Shown: positions 25,692 to 34,200 of the stretch, one piece after another | How the letters are laid out: every line of letters starts with the position of its first letter | Numbering within the stretch: the stretch's first letter is position 1 | DNA from: an uncultured Bacteroidales bacterium | GTDB lineage: Bacteria; Bacteroidota; Bacteroidia; Bacteroidales; FEN-979 | DNA length: 46,423 nucleotides | Direction: 5' to 3' | NCBI GenBank assembly: GCA_903929315.1 | Contig: CAIYUC010000185.1 | Location: 1 to 46,423, forward strand | Program-made: the position numbers and the translations under genes | The notes under the pieces: model-generated | The model's input: the letters and a program-made list of their open reading frames with translations, nothing else | What the model was told of the DNA's origin: nothing | Databases searched by the model: none

Positions 25692-25731
25692 AACAGAAAA
25701 GTCCTGGACGAAGTCCGGGATTTTTTATTTT
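25675..25731 (+). repeat. 57-bp direct repeat, copy 2 (tRNA-Pro 3' end plus terminator)
   Basis: Exact copy of 25509-25565. The 109 bp between the copies carries no gene; the arrangement looks like a small insertion that duplicated the tRNA 3' end. Confidence 0.9.
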
Positions 25732-25965
25732 AAATTTTGTATTTAAGATTGGCGTGTATTACAGCAACAACAATGATACGGCGTTATCTCCAATACCGTC
25801 CTGTACTTATCAAACTGGTAATGACAATAATTCATTAGCATGTCCTTCAGCAATTTCCGGGCTCTGAATGCGCGTATTTTTGCCGCAGTGTATGAAATAC
25901 CAGTTCTGAAGTGATCCACAATAAGATTGTGTATGATCCGGTATAGTTGAAGAATATTATTTTTT

Positions 25966-26667
25966 TTATACAAACAAGGTAACAGTAATATCAAAACTAT
26001 CTCCGTTGATCGTACGGGTACCTATAAACTCGAATTTCCAGTGTCCGGTAATCCACTCATATGGTTTACCCGTATCCTGCAGCGCAAATTCCTGATTCTT
26101 TATATACGTTGTTCCGTTCAGCTCATATGTCCAGGTCGAAACACCTTCAGGATCGGTGATCATTACCTTTGTCATTTTGACGTCGTCATTCGTGCACTTT
26201 GCAAAGAACTGTAAAGTAAATGAAGTCGCGTTTATAACGGAACGTACAGAGAAGACAGGATGAGAGAAGGGGAGTGTGGTGAAACTTTTCTGATCTCCAT
26301 AGGCTGTTCCTGATGAATTGGCCGCATAGGCTCTTACATAGTATAAAGTGTTCACATTCAACCCGGTCATTCCACATGTAAAATTACTTGTTGACGCCCC
26401 ACCCCCGCATGTGGGATCTGAAACCGTCGGATTAGGAGAAGTACTCCAGCATATACCCCAGTCCGTCACAATAGATCCGCCGGTCGATGTAACATTTCCA
26501 CCACTGTTTGCCGTTGTCATTGTAATAGCCGTTACGGCGGTTGTTGTCAGTACCGGCGCTGTGTTAGCCGGCGGTGTGTCACTTTTCTTGCCGCAGCTTA
26601 CTGTCACCATTAATAGAATACCTGAAAATAGTACGTTGTAAAGCCAGAATTTAGTTGATTTTTTCAT
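25966..26667 (-). CDS. Lipoprotein with fibronectin-type-III-like domain
   Basis: From the ATG at 26667 the protein has 233 residues; a longer reading upstream would hide the signal peptide. The sequence MKKSTKFWLYNVLFSGILLM, then VTVSC, is a lipoprotein signal. Residues about 35-135 form a beta-rich domain with the FN3-like ending LNVNTLYYVRAYAANSSGTAYG followed by KSFTT, preceded by a T/G-rich stretch. The C-terminal part (about 140-233) is another beta-sandwich with no family I recognise. Probably surface-exposed or periplasmic; no enzyme motifs. It stands alone on the minus strand. Confidence 0.75.
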   Translation of the reverse strand: MKKSTKFWLYNVLFSGILLMVTVSCGKKSDTPPANTAPVLTTTAVTAITMTTANSGGNVTSTGGSIVTDWGICWSTSPNPTVSDPTCGGGASTSNFTCGMTGLNVNTLYYVRAYAANSSGTAYGDQKSFTTLPFSHPVFSVRSVINATSFTLQFFAKCTNDDVKMTKVMITDPEGVSTWTYELNGTTYIKNQEFALQDTGKPYEWITGHWKFEFIGTRTINGDSFDITVTLFV

Positions 26668-27013
26668 GTCTGTGATTTTTATAGGTTTATAATAGATAAT
26701 TTGAAGGATTCTTATTAAAACTAACACTACACAGGTATCAGTGGTTACATTAACCCTGTCTGCATATGGGGATGACACTTAATCAGCGAAAATACGTAAA
26801 AGTTAGATAAAATCAACAGGTGTTTTGTTATGGATTTAAGTATTTTTGCAATAATTTACTGGCATCGGCAATTACGCACGCGTCACAAACGCGCGCGAAG
26901 CATCCGGTATCTGGCATCCGGCATCTGGCATCCGGCATCCGTCATCTGGTAGCATGTTAAATAATTGTACCTTTAGAATATACTTAGTAGAAATGTTGAT
27001 TAATTAGAAAATC
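26668..27013. other. Divergent gene-free spacer
   Basis: Lies between the lipoprotein gene (-) and the hydro-lyase gene (+). It contains a TATTTTTG box at 26841-26848 and a CCGGCATCTGG heptamer-type repeat tract (26899-26950), but no gene. Confidence 0.5.
26899..26950. repeat. CCGGCAT/CTGGCAT heptamer repeat tract
   Basis: Seven consecutive, slightly degenerate heptamer units (CCGGTAT, CTGGCAT, CCGGCAT and so on), of the same type as the tract at 20943-21066. Confidence 0.75.
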
Positions 27014-28789
27014 ATGTCCGGAAAAACATTCGCTGAAAAAATCCTGGGTGCAGAACGAGGCAGCATCGTCTTTGCACGACCTGATATTATTCTTTCCCAT
27101 GACAATACATCCAGCATTTACACTACTTTTAAGAAAATGGGAGGTGACAGGGTTGCAAATCCTGATTCTCTTCTTATTACCTTAGACCATAACGCTCCTC
27201 CAACAAACTCAAAACTCGCCAATGATTACCAGATCATCCGCAATATTGCCGAACAATTTGGCATTAAAAAGTTTCATGATGTCGGGGATGGCATCTGCCA
27301 TCAGTTAATGGCCTTATATGCCAAACCAAAGATGATCATTGTCGGCAGTGACAGTCATACAAGCACCGCAGGAGCTTTTAATGCCTTTGCTGCCGGTATC
27401 GACCGTACCGAGACTGCAGGACTCTGGAAACAGGGAGAAACCTGGTTCCGGGTTCCGGAAACCATTAAAATAACATTGAAGGGTAAACTTGGCAAAGGGG
27501 TTTATGCAAAAGACCTGGCTCTTTGGATTATCGGTATGATCGGGAGCAGCGGAGCCGATTATATGTCCATAGAATATCATGGAGAAGGAGTCACTTCCCT
27601 GACCGTTTCCGACAGAATGGTCCTTGCGAATCTTGCCTCTGAAATGGGTGCGAAAAATGCTGTCTTCCCGTCCGATCCGATACTTGATTGTTATTTAGGA
27701 CAAGTATCGGAAGGATGCTGGGCAGATCCGGATGCCCAATACCTCCGCGAAATTGAGATCAACCTGGATGAGGTTTTCCCGGTTGTTGCAGCGCCGCATC
27801 ATGTCGACAATGTAAAAGCCGTTTCGGAAGTCAGAGGAACAAAGATCAATGAAGCATTGATAGGTACATGCACGAATGGCCGCATGGATGATCTCCGGGA
27901 AGCTGCTGCAGTGCTTAAAGGCCGGAAGCTTCCGAAATATATGCAAATGCTGATCATCCCGGCCTCAAAAGAGATCTATCTGGAAGCCATGAAGGAAGGT
28001 TTGATCGGGATATTCGTGGAAACCGGGGCAAATGTCCTTTCCTCTTCATGCGGTCCATGTCTGGGGACAGGCCAGGGTATACCTGCTGATGGCTATAACG
28101 TCATCTCCACTGCCAACCGGAATTTCAAAGGCAGAATGGGGAATAATATGGCCAATATCTATCTTGCTTCTCCTGCTACCGTTGCTATTTCTGCTTTAAA
28201 GGGTGAGATCACAGATCCGAGGGGTATTATTGCAAATGATATCTTCCCTTATAAATCAAGGCAAAGCGCCACTATCGATATTAAAGAAGGCGATGACCGA
28301 TATTCAAATGGCGTATGGAACTATTCCGATGTCGATAACCTCAACACCGACCAGATGTTCGCCGGTAATCTCACCTATAACATCAACAGTTCCGAAGGGG
28401 AAAAGATCCTCCCCTATCTTTTCAAGGGGTTTGATAATAGCTTTTCTGACAGGGTGAAACCCTGTGATATCATTATAGCAGGAGCAAATTTCGGTTGCGG
28501 AAGCTCGCGTGAGCATCCTTCTGTCGGACTTGCTTACGCCGGGATAAAAGCTGTGATCTGCAAATCCGTTAACAGGATATTCTACCGGTCTTCTGTTAAC
28601 CAGGGATTGCCGATTATTATTGTCCCGGAAGCGGTTGATGCATTTAAACAAGGTGACAGCATGGATATAACCTTCGGGAAAGGGCTCATAACAGTTGGAA
28701 CAAAAACATTCAATTTTGCGCCCCTGCCTTCCAAATTAATGGATATTTTCCAGGCCAAAGGACTCGTGAACTATGTAAAGAATAAATGA
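27014..28789 (+). CDS. Aconitase-superfamily hydro-lyase, fused LeuC-LeuD type
   Basis: A 591-residue cytosolic [4Fe-4S] hydro-lyase. The N-terminal 410 or so residues match LeuC/homoaconitase large subunits: LITLDHNAPP, VGSDSHTSTAGAFNAFAAGI and the cluster ligands Cys286 (IGTCTNGR), Cys346 and Cys349 (SSSCGPCLGTG). The C-terminal 120 or so residues match the LeuD swivel domain, with GANFGCGSSREHPSV holding the catalytic serine and substrate arginine. So large and small subunits are fused, in LeuC-LeuD order. The substrate cannot be read: 3-isopropylmalate, citramalate-type acids, homoaconitate or aconitate are all possible. The stop overlaps the start of the metallophosphoesterase gene by 4 bp. 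Confidence 0.88.
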   Translation: MSGKTFAEKILGAERGSIVFARPDIILSHDNTSSIYTTFKKMGGDRVANPDSLLITLDHNAPPTNSKLANDYQIIRNIAEQFGIKKFHDVGDGICHQLMALYAKPKMIIVGSDSHTSTAGAFNAFAAGIDRTETAGLWKQGETWFRVPETIKITLKGKLGKGVYAKDLALWIIGMIGSSGADYMSIEYHGEGVTSLTVSDRMVLANLASEMGAKNAVFPSDPILDCYLGQVSEGCWADPDAQYLREIEINLDEVFPVVAAPHHVDNVKAVSEVRGTKINEALIGTCTNGRMDDLREAAAVLKGRKLPKYMQMLIIPASKEIYLEAMKEGLIGIFVETGANVLSSSCGPCLGTGQGIPADGYNVISTANRNFKGRMGNNMANIYLASPATVAISALKGEITDPRGIIANDIFPYKSRQSATIDIKEGDDRYSNGVWNYSDVDNLNTDQMFAGNLTYNINSSEGEKILPYLFKGFDNSFSDRVKPCDIIIAGANFGCGSSREHPSVGLAYAGIKAVICKSVNRIFYRSSVNQGLPIIIVPEAVDAFKQGDSMDITFGKGLITVGTKTFNFAPLPSKLMDIFQAKGLVNYVKNK

Positions 28790-30129
28790 GAAAAACAATC
28801 CTTTTTCTCCTGTCGGGAGGAGTTCTTGTTGCTATTTACATCGTATTGCTGGTCGCGTTCCCCAAAAACGCAGCGCTGCTTCCTTTCCTTTTTATTTTAT
28901 TGCTTCTTGACGGTTACCTGTGGTTTTCGGTAGAAAAGAAAGTATTTTCTTTAGCGCCCGGATTAAAATACCTGATCCTGGGGCTTTACTGGCTTCCGTT
29001 TATGTTAATGGTGTCTTCCATCATCACCGGAATGGTTATTCCTTATGTCGATTGGAATATAGCATTCCGGACTTATCTGACAGGATTTATTTTAGTTTTT
29101 TATGTAGCCCGGTTTTTCCCTGCGTTGTTTCTTCTGATAGCAGATGTCATACGGCTTTTACAACTCGGTATTGCTTCTTTTCAGTATGGAAAGGAGGTAA
29201 GTTTTGCTTATTACAGACGGAACAAAGCCCTTTTGATCTCCGGATGGACTCTGGGTACAGTTCTGTTCATCCTGTTGCTCTATGGAATGGTTATAGGGAA
29301 TTATGATTTCCGGGTAAAACGGGTTGAAATCAACTTGCCGGAATTACCTTCTTCCTTTAATAATTTACGGATTGTCCAGCTTTCAGATATTCATTTAGGA
29401 AGCTGGACGTCCGCTGAAAAATTGAAGGAAGCGGTTGATATTGTTAATTCCCTGAAGCCCGATCTGATCTTTTTTACCGGTGATCTGCTTGATTACTGTA
29501 CGAAAGATGTGGATGGTTTTAAGCCCATCCTTGCAGAGCTGAGTGCACCGGATGGAATCTTTGCCATCCTCGGTAACCATGATTACGGCGATTATGTAAG
29601 ATGGGCATCAGCTGAAGAAAAGAGAATGGACCACCTGGAGCTTTTCAATTATTACAATAGTCTGGGTTGGAAACTTCTTCTGAACGAAAACTCAATCCTT
29701 GTCAGAGGAAAGGATTCAATTGCCATCATTGGTGTTGAAAACTGGGGTTCAACCAGGCGGTTTCAAAGATTTGCCAATATGGACAAAGCCCTGCGAGGCG
29801 TCGGAAACGGTAAAGTTCAGTTATTATTATCTCATGACCCTTCCTATTGGGATAAAGTTATCAGAAAAAATTATAAGAACATAGATATCACTTTCTCCGG
29901 TCATACTCATGGATTTCAGTTTGGATTTGAGTGTTTTGGGATCCGGTGGAGCCCCGCACAATACATGTATAAGGAATGGGCCGGACTTTATTCCAACCCT
30001 GTTAAAGATTCTCATCCACAATACCTGTATGTCAACCGGGGGTTAGGATCAATAGGATATCCGGGGAGAGTCGGGATCTTTCCTGAGATCACATTGATTA
30101 TTCTTCACGGTTCCATTTCCAGATCATAG
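28786..30129 (+). CDS. Membrane-anchored metallophosphoesterase (YaeI-like)
   Basis: A 447-residue protein with four or five N-terminal transmembrane helices (about 4-170) and a calcineurin-like phosphoesterase domain. Metal-site motifs are in order: LSDIHLG (Asp201, His203), TGDLLDY (Asp233), LGNHDYG (Asn264, His265), LLSHDPSYW and [11 protein letters not shown]. This matches YaeI-type enzymes, some of which act on UDP-diacylglucosamine or other phosphoesters; the substrate here is unknown. It is translationally coupled (ATGA) to the hydro-lyase gene. Its 3' end overlaps the convergent cysteine-synthase-family gene by 25 bp. Confidence 0.88.
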   Translation: MRKTILFLLSGGVLVAIYIVLLVAFPKNAALLPFLFILLLLDGYLWFSVEKKVFSLAPGLKYLILGLYWLPFMLMVSSIITGMVIPYVDWNIAFRTYLTGFILVFYVARFFPALFLLIADVIRLLQLGIASFQYGKEVSFAYYRRNKALLISGWTLGTVLFILLLYGMVIGNYDFRVKRVEINLPELPSSFNNLRIVQLSDIHLGSWTSAEKLKEAVDIVNSLKPDLIFFTGDLLDYCTKDVDGFKPILAELSAPDGIFAILGNHDYGDYVRWASAEEKRMDHLELFNYYNSLGWKLLLNENSILVRGKDSIAIIGVENWGSTRRFQRFANMDKALRGVGNGKVQLLLSHDPSYWDKVIRKNYKNIDITFSGHTHGFQFGFECFGIRWSPAQYMYKEWAGLYSNPVKDSHPQYLYVNRGLGSIGYPGRVGIFPEITLIILHGSISRS

Positions 30130-31178
30130 TTATCGCGACAAGTTTCACACACCCGCTTGTAAACCTGGAAGTCAACCAATTCTATATGTTGTGTGAGGTA
30201 ATCTTCCCTGACAGGTTCCTCCCTCATCAGGTCAGTGCTTAAATACTTTTTATTGCAGTCGGCAAATACAGTTGCAACGGATGCTTCACTACCCATTTCA
30301 TTCTGGATCTGCAGTGCACCCAAAAAGTTAGCGCCGGAGGATATTCCCACAGCCAAACCAATCTGGCTTGCAAGTTTCTGAGCCATTAAAATGGCATCTC
30401 CATCCGGTACTGCAACAACCCTGTCAAGTTCATCCAGTTTCACAAGCGAAGGAATAAATTCATCAGAGATCCCCTGGATACGATGTGTACCCACTTTATA
30501 ACCTGTAGAAAGTGTAGGGGATTCAGCAGGTTCCAGGGGATGTATTTTAATTTCAGGCTTTTTGCAATGAAAATAACGTCCCACGCCCATTACAGTTCCT
30601 CCTGTCCCGACACCGGCAATGAAAGCATCGGGTTCGGTCCCATGGTATTTCATCTGGGACCAGATCTCAGGGCCTGTGGTTCGTTCATGTGCTTCTGCAT
30701 TGGCTTCATTGGAAAATTGCCGTGGAAGAAAGATGTTGGGTTCACGGACTGCGATTTCCTCAGACAGCCGGATGCTTCCCAGAAATCCTCCCTGTTGCCT
30801 GGATACCGGAATGATTGTGGCGCCAAGACTTTTAATAATCTCAACACGTTCACGGCTCATCCAATCCGGCATAATGATCCTGACCGGATGCCCCAATGAC
30901 CGCCCGATGGCTGCAAATGCTATGCCTGTGTTGCCACTGGTCGCCTCGACAATAGTATCCCCGGGTTTAATTTTCCCTTCCTCATATGCTTTCTCCAATA
31001 TGTAAAGAGCCATTCTGTCCTTGATGCTTCCTGTAATGTTATAGTGCTCGGATTTGGCATAAATAACCCGCTTCTTTCCCTTGTATTTGAAATTTATTAC
31101 AAGTAACGGAGAATTGCCGATCAGCCGCCAGATATCAATAAAACGAAACTTAGAACCAGGATCAACGGCTACTTTCAT
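30105..31178 (-). CDS. PLP-dependent cysteine synthase family protein with a Cys-rich C-terminal tail
   Basis: A 357-residue fold-type II PLP enzyme. The Schiff-base lysine is Lys53 in [11 protein letters not shown]. The substrate loop TSGNTG is at 80-85, the phosphate-binding GTGGT at 191-195, and a serine near the pyridine nitrogen lies in GISSGANF. These match O-acetylserine sulfhydrylase or cystathionine beta-synthase-like enzymes. About 40 residues beyond the usual core end in [13 protein letters not shown], a CxxC-type tail not found in standard CysK/CysM. Likely role: cysteine or a related amino acid synthesis in the cytosol; the exact substrate is uncertain. A TACATTTG -7 box lies upstream. 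Confidence 0.85.
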   Translation of the reverse strand: MKVAVDPGSKFRFIDIWRLIGNSPLLVINFKYKGKKRVIYAKSEHYNITGSIKDRMALYILEKAYEEGKIKPGDTIVEATSGNTGIAFAAIGRSLGHPVRIIMPDWMSRERVEIIKSLGATIIPVSRQQGGFLGSIRLSEEIAVREPNIFLPRQFSNEANAEAHERTTGPEIWSQMKYHGTEPDAFIAGVGTGGTVMGVGRYFHCKKPEIKIHPLEPAESPTLSTGYKVGTHRIQGISDEFIPSLVKLDELDRVVAVPDGDAILMAQKLASQIGLAVGISSGANFLGALQIQNEMGSEASVATVFADCNKKYLSTDLMREEPVREDYLTQHIELVDFQVYKRVCETCRDNYDLEMEP

Positions 31179-31231
31179 GGTTGAATAAAAAAATTATAAG
31201 TACAAGAACTGACTATTGAAATGCCCAGATG

Positions 31232-31239
31232 CAAATGTA
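31232..31239 (-). promoter_or_regulatory. Bacteroidetes -7 promoter box TACATTTG (minus strand)
   Basis: Reads TACATTTG on the minus strand, 53 bp before the start of the cysteine-synthase-family gene; it indicates separate transcription from the upstream repeat-protein gene. Confidence 0.5.
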
Positions 31240-31258
31240 GGATTTTTTTTATCCCCTT

Positions 31259-34200
31259 TTATTGAGCACGTGAAATCTGGATGAAAGTAATTTCAACATC
31301 GCCGATCTGCGGATAAACGCTGATCCAGTTATTATCCTCACGATACCAAGGATCCTGATCACGGACGCTGATTAACCGGTCATTTATTTTACCGTCTGCT
31401 GCAAGATTTTTAATCACAGCGCCTCCATTGGTTTGCTTGTCTTTACCATACCTGAGGAGAACATTAAAAGGCTTATCGCTTAAATTCTTGATCTTTACAT
31501 AAAAATAGTTATTTTTCCTGGAAGCCATATTCACAGGAGTAAATGAAAACTGTTTTTCAGTACCACCGGGAGTAACGAAGGAGGTTTTAATCACATCAAC
31601 AATCGCATTTTCTGCGATGATCTTCTTGATTTTATTGATCATCTCTTTGGGGTAGGATTCCATGGGTAAAAAAGATAATGCGTCCGAATAGGCATCGATA
31701 GCTTTATCAAAAATAAAGGTATTATAGTACTTATCCCCTTCTCCAACCGCCTTATCATAAAAGCCTTTGTTTGCCCGGTAAAGACTATCAATAGAAACAT
31801 TGATCCTGCTAATCCTTTGTTTGGGATAGGCTTCATCCGGAAATATTGTTAATGATTGCTGATACTGGTCTTTGGCTTGATAGAGGTCTTTCCGGGCATA
31901 TAACTCATCTCCTTTTTGCACAAGATCATCAAAGAGTTTTTTCTTCCCTAAAAGTTCTGTCAGGGTTTTGTTTATCTCGGCGATCTTATCCTTTGGATAG
32001 GATTCCGATGGCTTTATCGCAATTGCATTCTGGTATTCCGTTTTTGCTTCGTCGTACGATTTTTTTAATAATAATTGATCCGCTTTTACAATGGACGCTT
32101 TGTAAGATTCATCCCTGGCTTTTAATTCAGCAAAAAGGGTTTCGATCTCATTTATCTTATCTTTTGGATATTGTTTAGTTGGTTTGACAGCGCCGGCATT
32201 TGTGTATTCGGTCTTTGCATGTTCATATGATTTTTCCTCAAAGAGCTTATCTGCTTGTGTTATGATGGATTTATACTGATCCTCTATCGCTTTTTGCTTT
32301 GCAAGCTCAGCAAGGGTTTTGTCAATTTCCGCAATTTTATCCTTTGGATATTGTTCACCGGGCTTCATTCTGCCTGCTGACAGGTATTCAGTTTTAGCAA
32401 GGTCATAGGATTTATCGCCCAGTAATTTATCGGCTTTAGCGATGGAAGCATTATATTGCTCATCTAATGCTCTCAGATCGGCAAATAGCTTCTCAATTTC
32501 CGCTATTTTCGTTTTAGGATATTGCTCATTTGGTTTGAGCATACCGGCATTAATATATTCCGTTTTTGCCTGGTCATAGGATTTGGAAGAAAAAAGTTGA
32601 TCCGCTTTTAAAACGGAAGTCCTGTATTGTTCACCGATCTCTTTCTGATGTGCGATGTCAGCCAGAATTTTCTCAATTTCCGCTATTTTATCTTTAGGAT
32701 ATTGCTCAGACGGTTTAAGATTCACAGCATTTGTGTACTCCGTTTTGGCCTGATCATAGGTTTTCGCGACCATCAACTTATCTGCATTTACGAGGATTGA
32801 TTTATATTTCTCATCAATAGCCTTGTTTGCGGCAATTTCAGCAAGAGTTTTATCGATCTCTGCAATTTTATCCTTTGGATATTGTTCAGAGGGTTTTATC
32901 TTAGATGCATTGGTATATTCCACTTTTGCCGGTTCGTATGATTTTTCAGCCAGCAGCCGGTCAGCTTTGTCAATTGATGATCTGAACTGATCATCCAGCG
33001 CCTTTTGTTTTGCAATCTCTGCAAGCGCTAAATCGATTTCGGTGATTTTATCTTTCGGATACTTTTCCGTGGGTTTAAGAGTTAACGCAGCCTGGTATTG
33101 GGTTTTTGCCTGATCATAAGATTTTTCTTCAAGAAGTTTATCAGCATTTGCAATTGTTCCTGCATATTGATCATCAAGCGCTTTTTGTTTTGCAATATCA
33201 GCAAGGATATTATCGATCTCTGAAATCTTTTGCTTTGGATACTGTTCTGCGGGTTTTATTGTACCTGCTGACTGATATTCCGATCTGGCCTGATCGAAAG
33301 TTTTATTTGCAAGCAATTTATCCGCCTTATCGATGCTTGCTTTGTACTGATCGTCTTTGGCTTTTTGATCTGCGATGGATGCGAAAATTTTATCAATTTC
33401 CGTGATCTTATCTTTGGGATACTGCTCTGCTGGCTTCAGTGAGGATGCATTCATATATTCTGCCCGGGACTGGTCGTAAGATTTTGCTACCAGAAGCTTA
33501 TCGGCATTTGCAATAATGTTCTGGTATTTTTCATCAAGCGCTTTCTGTTGTGCTATACCTTCCAGGATTTTATCGATCTCAGCAATTTTATCCTTTGGAT
33601 ATTGTTCTGAAGGTTTCAGATTTCCGGCGTCGGAATATTTCGCACGGGCCTGATCATAAACTTTGGTCGCCAATAAATTATCAGCCGTCTTTATAATATT
33701 GAGGTACTGGTCATCCAGTGATTTCTGCTTTGCAATATCAGCCAGAGCCAGATCTATCTCGGCGATCTTATCCACCGGGTATTTCTCTGCAGGTTTAAGC
33801 TTCAGGGCAGACTGATACTGAACTTTCGCTTCTCCGTAAGATTTATCGGATAAAAGCTTATCAGCATTTGCTATCGTTGATTTATACTGATCTTCCAAAG
33901 ATTTTTGAAGGGCAATTTCTTCAAGGATCTTATCGATCCCGGCAATTTTCTGCTTTGGATATTGTTCATCTGGTTTTATTGAGCCGGCATTCTGATATTC
34001 ATTTTTAGCCTGTTCATAGGATTTATCTGCAAGGAGCTTATCCGCTTTTCCGATGCTTGCTTTATACTGATCGTCCTTTGCCATCATGTCGGCGAGTGCT
34101 GCAAGAGTCTTGTCAATTTCGGCAATTTTATCTTTAGGGTATTGTTCTTTGGGTTTTAAATTACCGGCGATGGTATATTCGGATCTCGCGGCTTCATAAG

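Noticed and set aside
25743-25994. Minus-strand 83-codon open frame overlapping the lipoprotein gene end
   Set aside because: Overlaps a well-supported gene, has an odd composition (CCCCN near the end) and no recognisable features.
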